Assembly (NCBI GenBank): GCA_033557465.1
Contig: JAWIIG010000025.1
Span: 9,354,501-9,418,500, forward strand
DNA length: 64,000 nt
Direction of reading: 5' to 3'
DNA from: Ichthyophis bannanicus
Lineage: Eukaryota > Chordata > Amphibia > Gymnophiona > Ichthyophiidae
Every line of letters begins with the position of its first letter. The stretch's first letter is position 1. A program made the translations under genes and the position numbers. Below the pieces are notes generated by a model. The model worked only from the letters and a program-made list of their open reading frames with translations, did no database searches and had not been told where the DNA came from. Positions 63,301 to 64,000 of the stretch are shown piece after piece.

Positions 63301-63680
63301 GTTTACATCATCAGAATATAAAAAGACTAGGGGACATGCAATGAAGCTACAGGGTAGCCTATTTAACACTAATAAGAGAAAATATTTTTTCACTCAACGT
63401 ATAATCAAACTCTGGAATTTGTTACCGGAGGATATACTAAAAGCTGTTAGTGTAGCTGGGTTTAAAAAAGGTTTGGACAAGTTCTTGGAGGAAAGGTCCA
63501 TAGACCATTATTAATAGGGACCCAGGATATCACTGCTTGACCCAGTACAAGCATTGAGGAACCTGTGTCTTTTGGGGAGACTGCTAGGTATTTATGACCT
63601 AGATTGGCCACTGTTGAAAACAGGATATTGGGCTTGATGGACCTTGGTCTGACCCAGTATGGCAAATCTTATGTTCTTAT
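60360..63680 (+). mobile_element. CR1-type LINE, nearly complete, inserted in the RTE element
   Basis: A 3.3-kb CR1 with endonuclease, RT and the 3' end that recurs in the fragments at 12667, 18365 and 18783. The tail reads GGACCTTGGTCTGACCCAGT and ends CTTATGTTCTTATTATTG, the short-repeat end typical of CR1. RTE sequence is found on both sides. No target duplication was seen, as usual for CR1. The 5' boundary is uncertain by about 10 bp. Confidence 0.9.
60690..63514 (+). pseudogene. CR1 ORF2 endonuclease and reverse transcriptase (degenerate)
   Basis: The endonuclease has CLHTNARNLKNKMGEL, DMIGISETWWKEDNQWDT, GGGVALYVRERI, then MGDFNYPDIDWVS at 61137 and SDHSMIVFDL at 61350, so the Asn, Glu, Asp and His motifs are present. 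RT has the SVDIVYLDFQKAFDKVPHQR block at 62422, GVP followed by a TAG where GSVLGP-like text follows, FINDLE, and SADDTKLFKVI (ADD) at 62701. The C-terminal part has KWQMKFNVDKCKVMHLGKNN, LEKVQRRATKMVKGMEGFPY and [20 protein letters not shown], ending at 63512. Frame changes near 61070, 61517, 62085 and stops at 62355 and 62620 disable it. Confidence 0.9.
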
Positions 63681-63683
63681 TAT

Positions 63684-64000
63684 TGATGAAGAAGAAATTG
63701 AAATAGTGGACATCTTTAATGTACTTGGATCAACTATCAATAAAGAAGCAACAAGCAGTCAAGGAATCCGATGATGCATTGCTCTGGGAAGAATGGCTAT
63801 GAAGGACCTAGACAAGATTCTCAAAGGCAGAGATGTCTGTCCCCATACAAAGATTTGACTTGTTCAAGCCATAGCATTTTCAGTAACATCATATGGATGT
63901 AAAGGTTGGACAGTGAAAATGATAGACAGGAAGAAAATCGATGCCTTTGAATTACAGTGCTGGTGATGAATACTGTGTATACCATGGACTGCCCGAAGAA
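63684..64000 (+). pseudogene. RTE/BovB-like ORF2, C-terminal part (to window end)
   Basis: The RTE text resumes after the CR1: DEEEIEIVDIFNVLGSTINK, a stop, then CIALGRMAMKDLDKILKGRD, LVQAIAFSVTSYGCKGWTVK and MIDRKKIDAFELQCW, followed by two stops. These are the C-terminal blocks of RTE/BovB RT. It runs to the end of the window. Confidence 0.88.

Overview
The window looks like intron-rich DNA from a large, retrotransposon-laden vertebrate genome. The only host gene I can recognise is DVL1 (Dishevelled-1, Wnt signalling). Three of its internal exons lie on the + strand at 18149-18280, 19803-19970 and 33685-33891. They encode the start of the DEP domain, the rest of the DEP domain, and the proline-rich segment that follows. 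Splice signals and codon phases fit exactly across both introns. No other DVL1 exon is visible, so the gene extends beyond both ends. Abundant DIRS-type (tyrosine-recombinase) retrotransposons together with Ty3/gypsy, RTE/BovB-like, CR1 and L1-like elements suggest an amphibian, perhaps a caecilian. That assignment is inference.

Layout. 1-2775 is the 3' half of a DIRS family I element (A), abutting a decayed DIRS family II element (C, 2779-6276). 7645-11888 is a nearly full-length decayed family I element (D). 11889-20769 is intron with CR1, L1-like and SINE-like fragments around the first two DVL1 exons. 20770-32805 is a family II element (B) split by a complete gypsy element on the - strand (25040-31175, 4-bp target duplication AGGG). 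33685-33891 is the third DVL1 exon. 35639-54982 is a three-deep nest of family I elements: E holds F (39523-54063), and F holds G (42185-47804). A 3,127-bp segment covering the end of G and part of F is present twice in tandem (45757-48883 and 48884-52010) with no difference seen. 54983-58139 is unassigned intron. From about 58140 to the window end is an RTE/BovB-like LINE, interrupted by an L1-like piece (59524-59987) and a nearly complete CR1 (about 60360-63680).

How the parts work. The DIRS elements follow the canonical plan: left terminal repeat, gag with a Cys/His motif, RT-RNase H with a putative methyltransferase-like tail, a tyrosine recombinase in an overlapping frame, an internal complementary region (ICR), and a right terminal repeat. 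The ICR matches the complement of both ends. All seven DIRS elements point the same way as DVL1. Every copy carries stops or frameshifts; G and F are the best preserved. The gypsy element keeps gag, protease and integrase but has no reverse transcriptase or RNase H. Its roughly 1.47-kb LTRs carry a long open frame that is in phase with pol. I found no tRNA, rRNA or CRISPR array and nothing prokaryotic.
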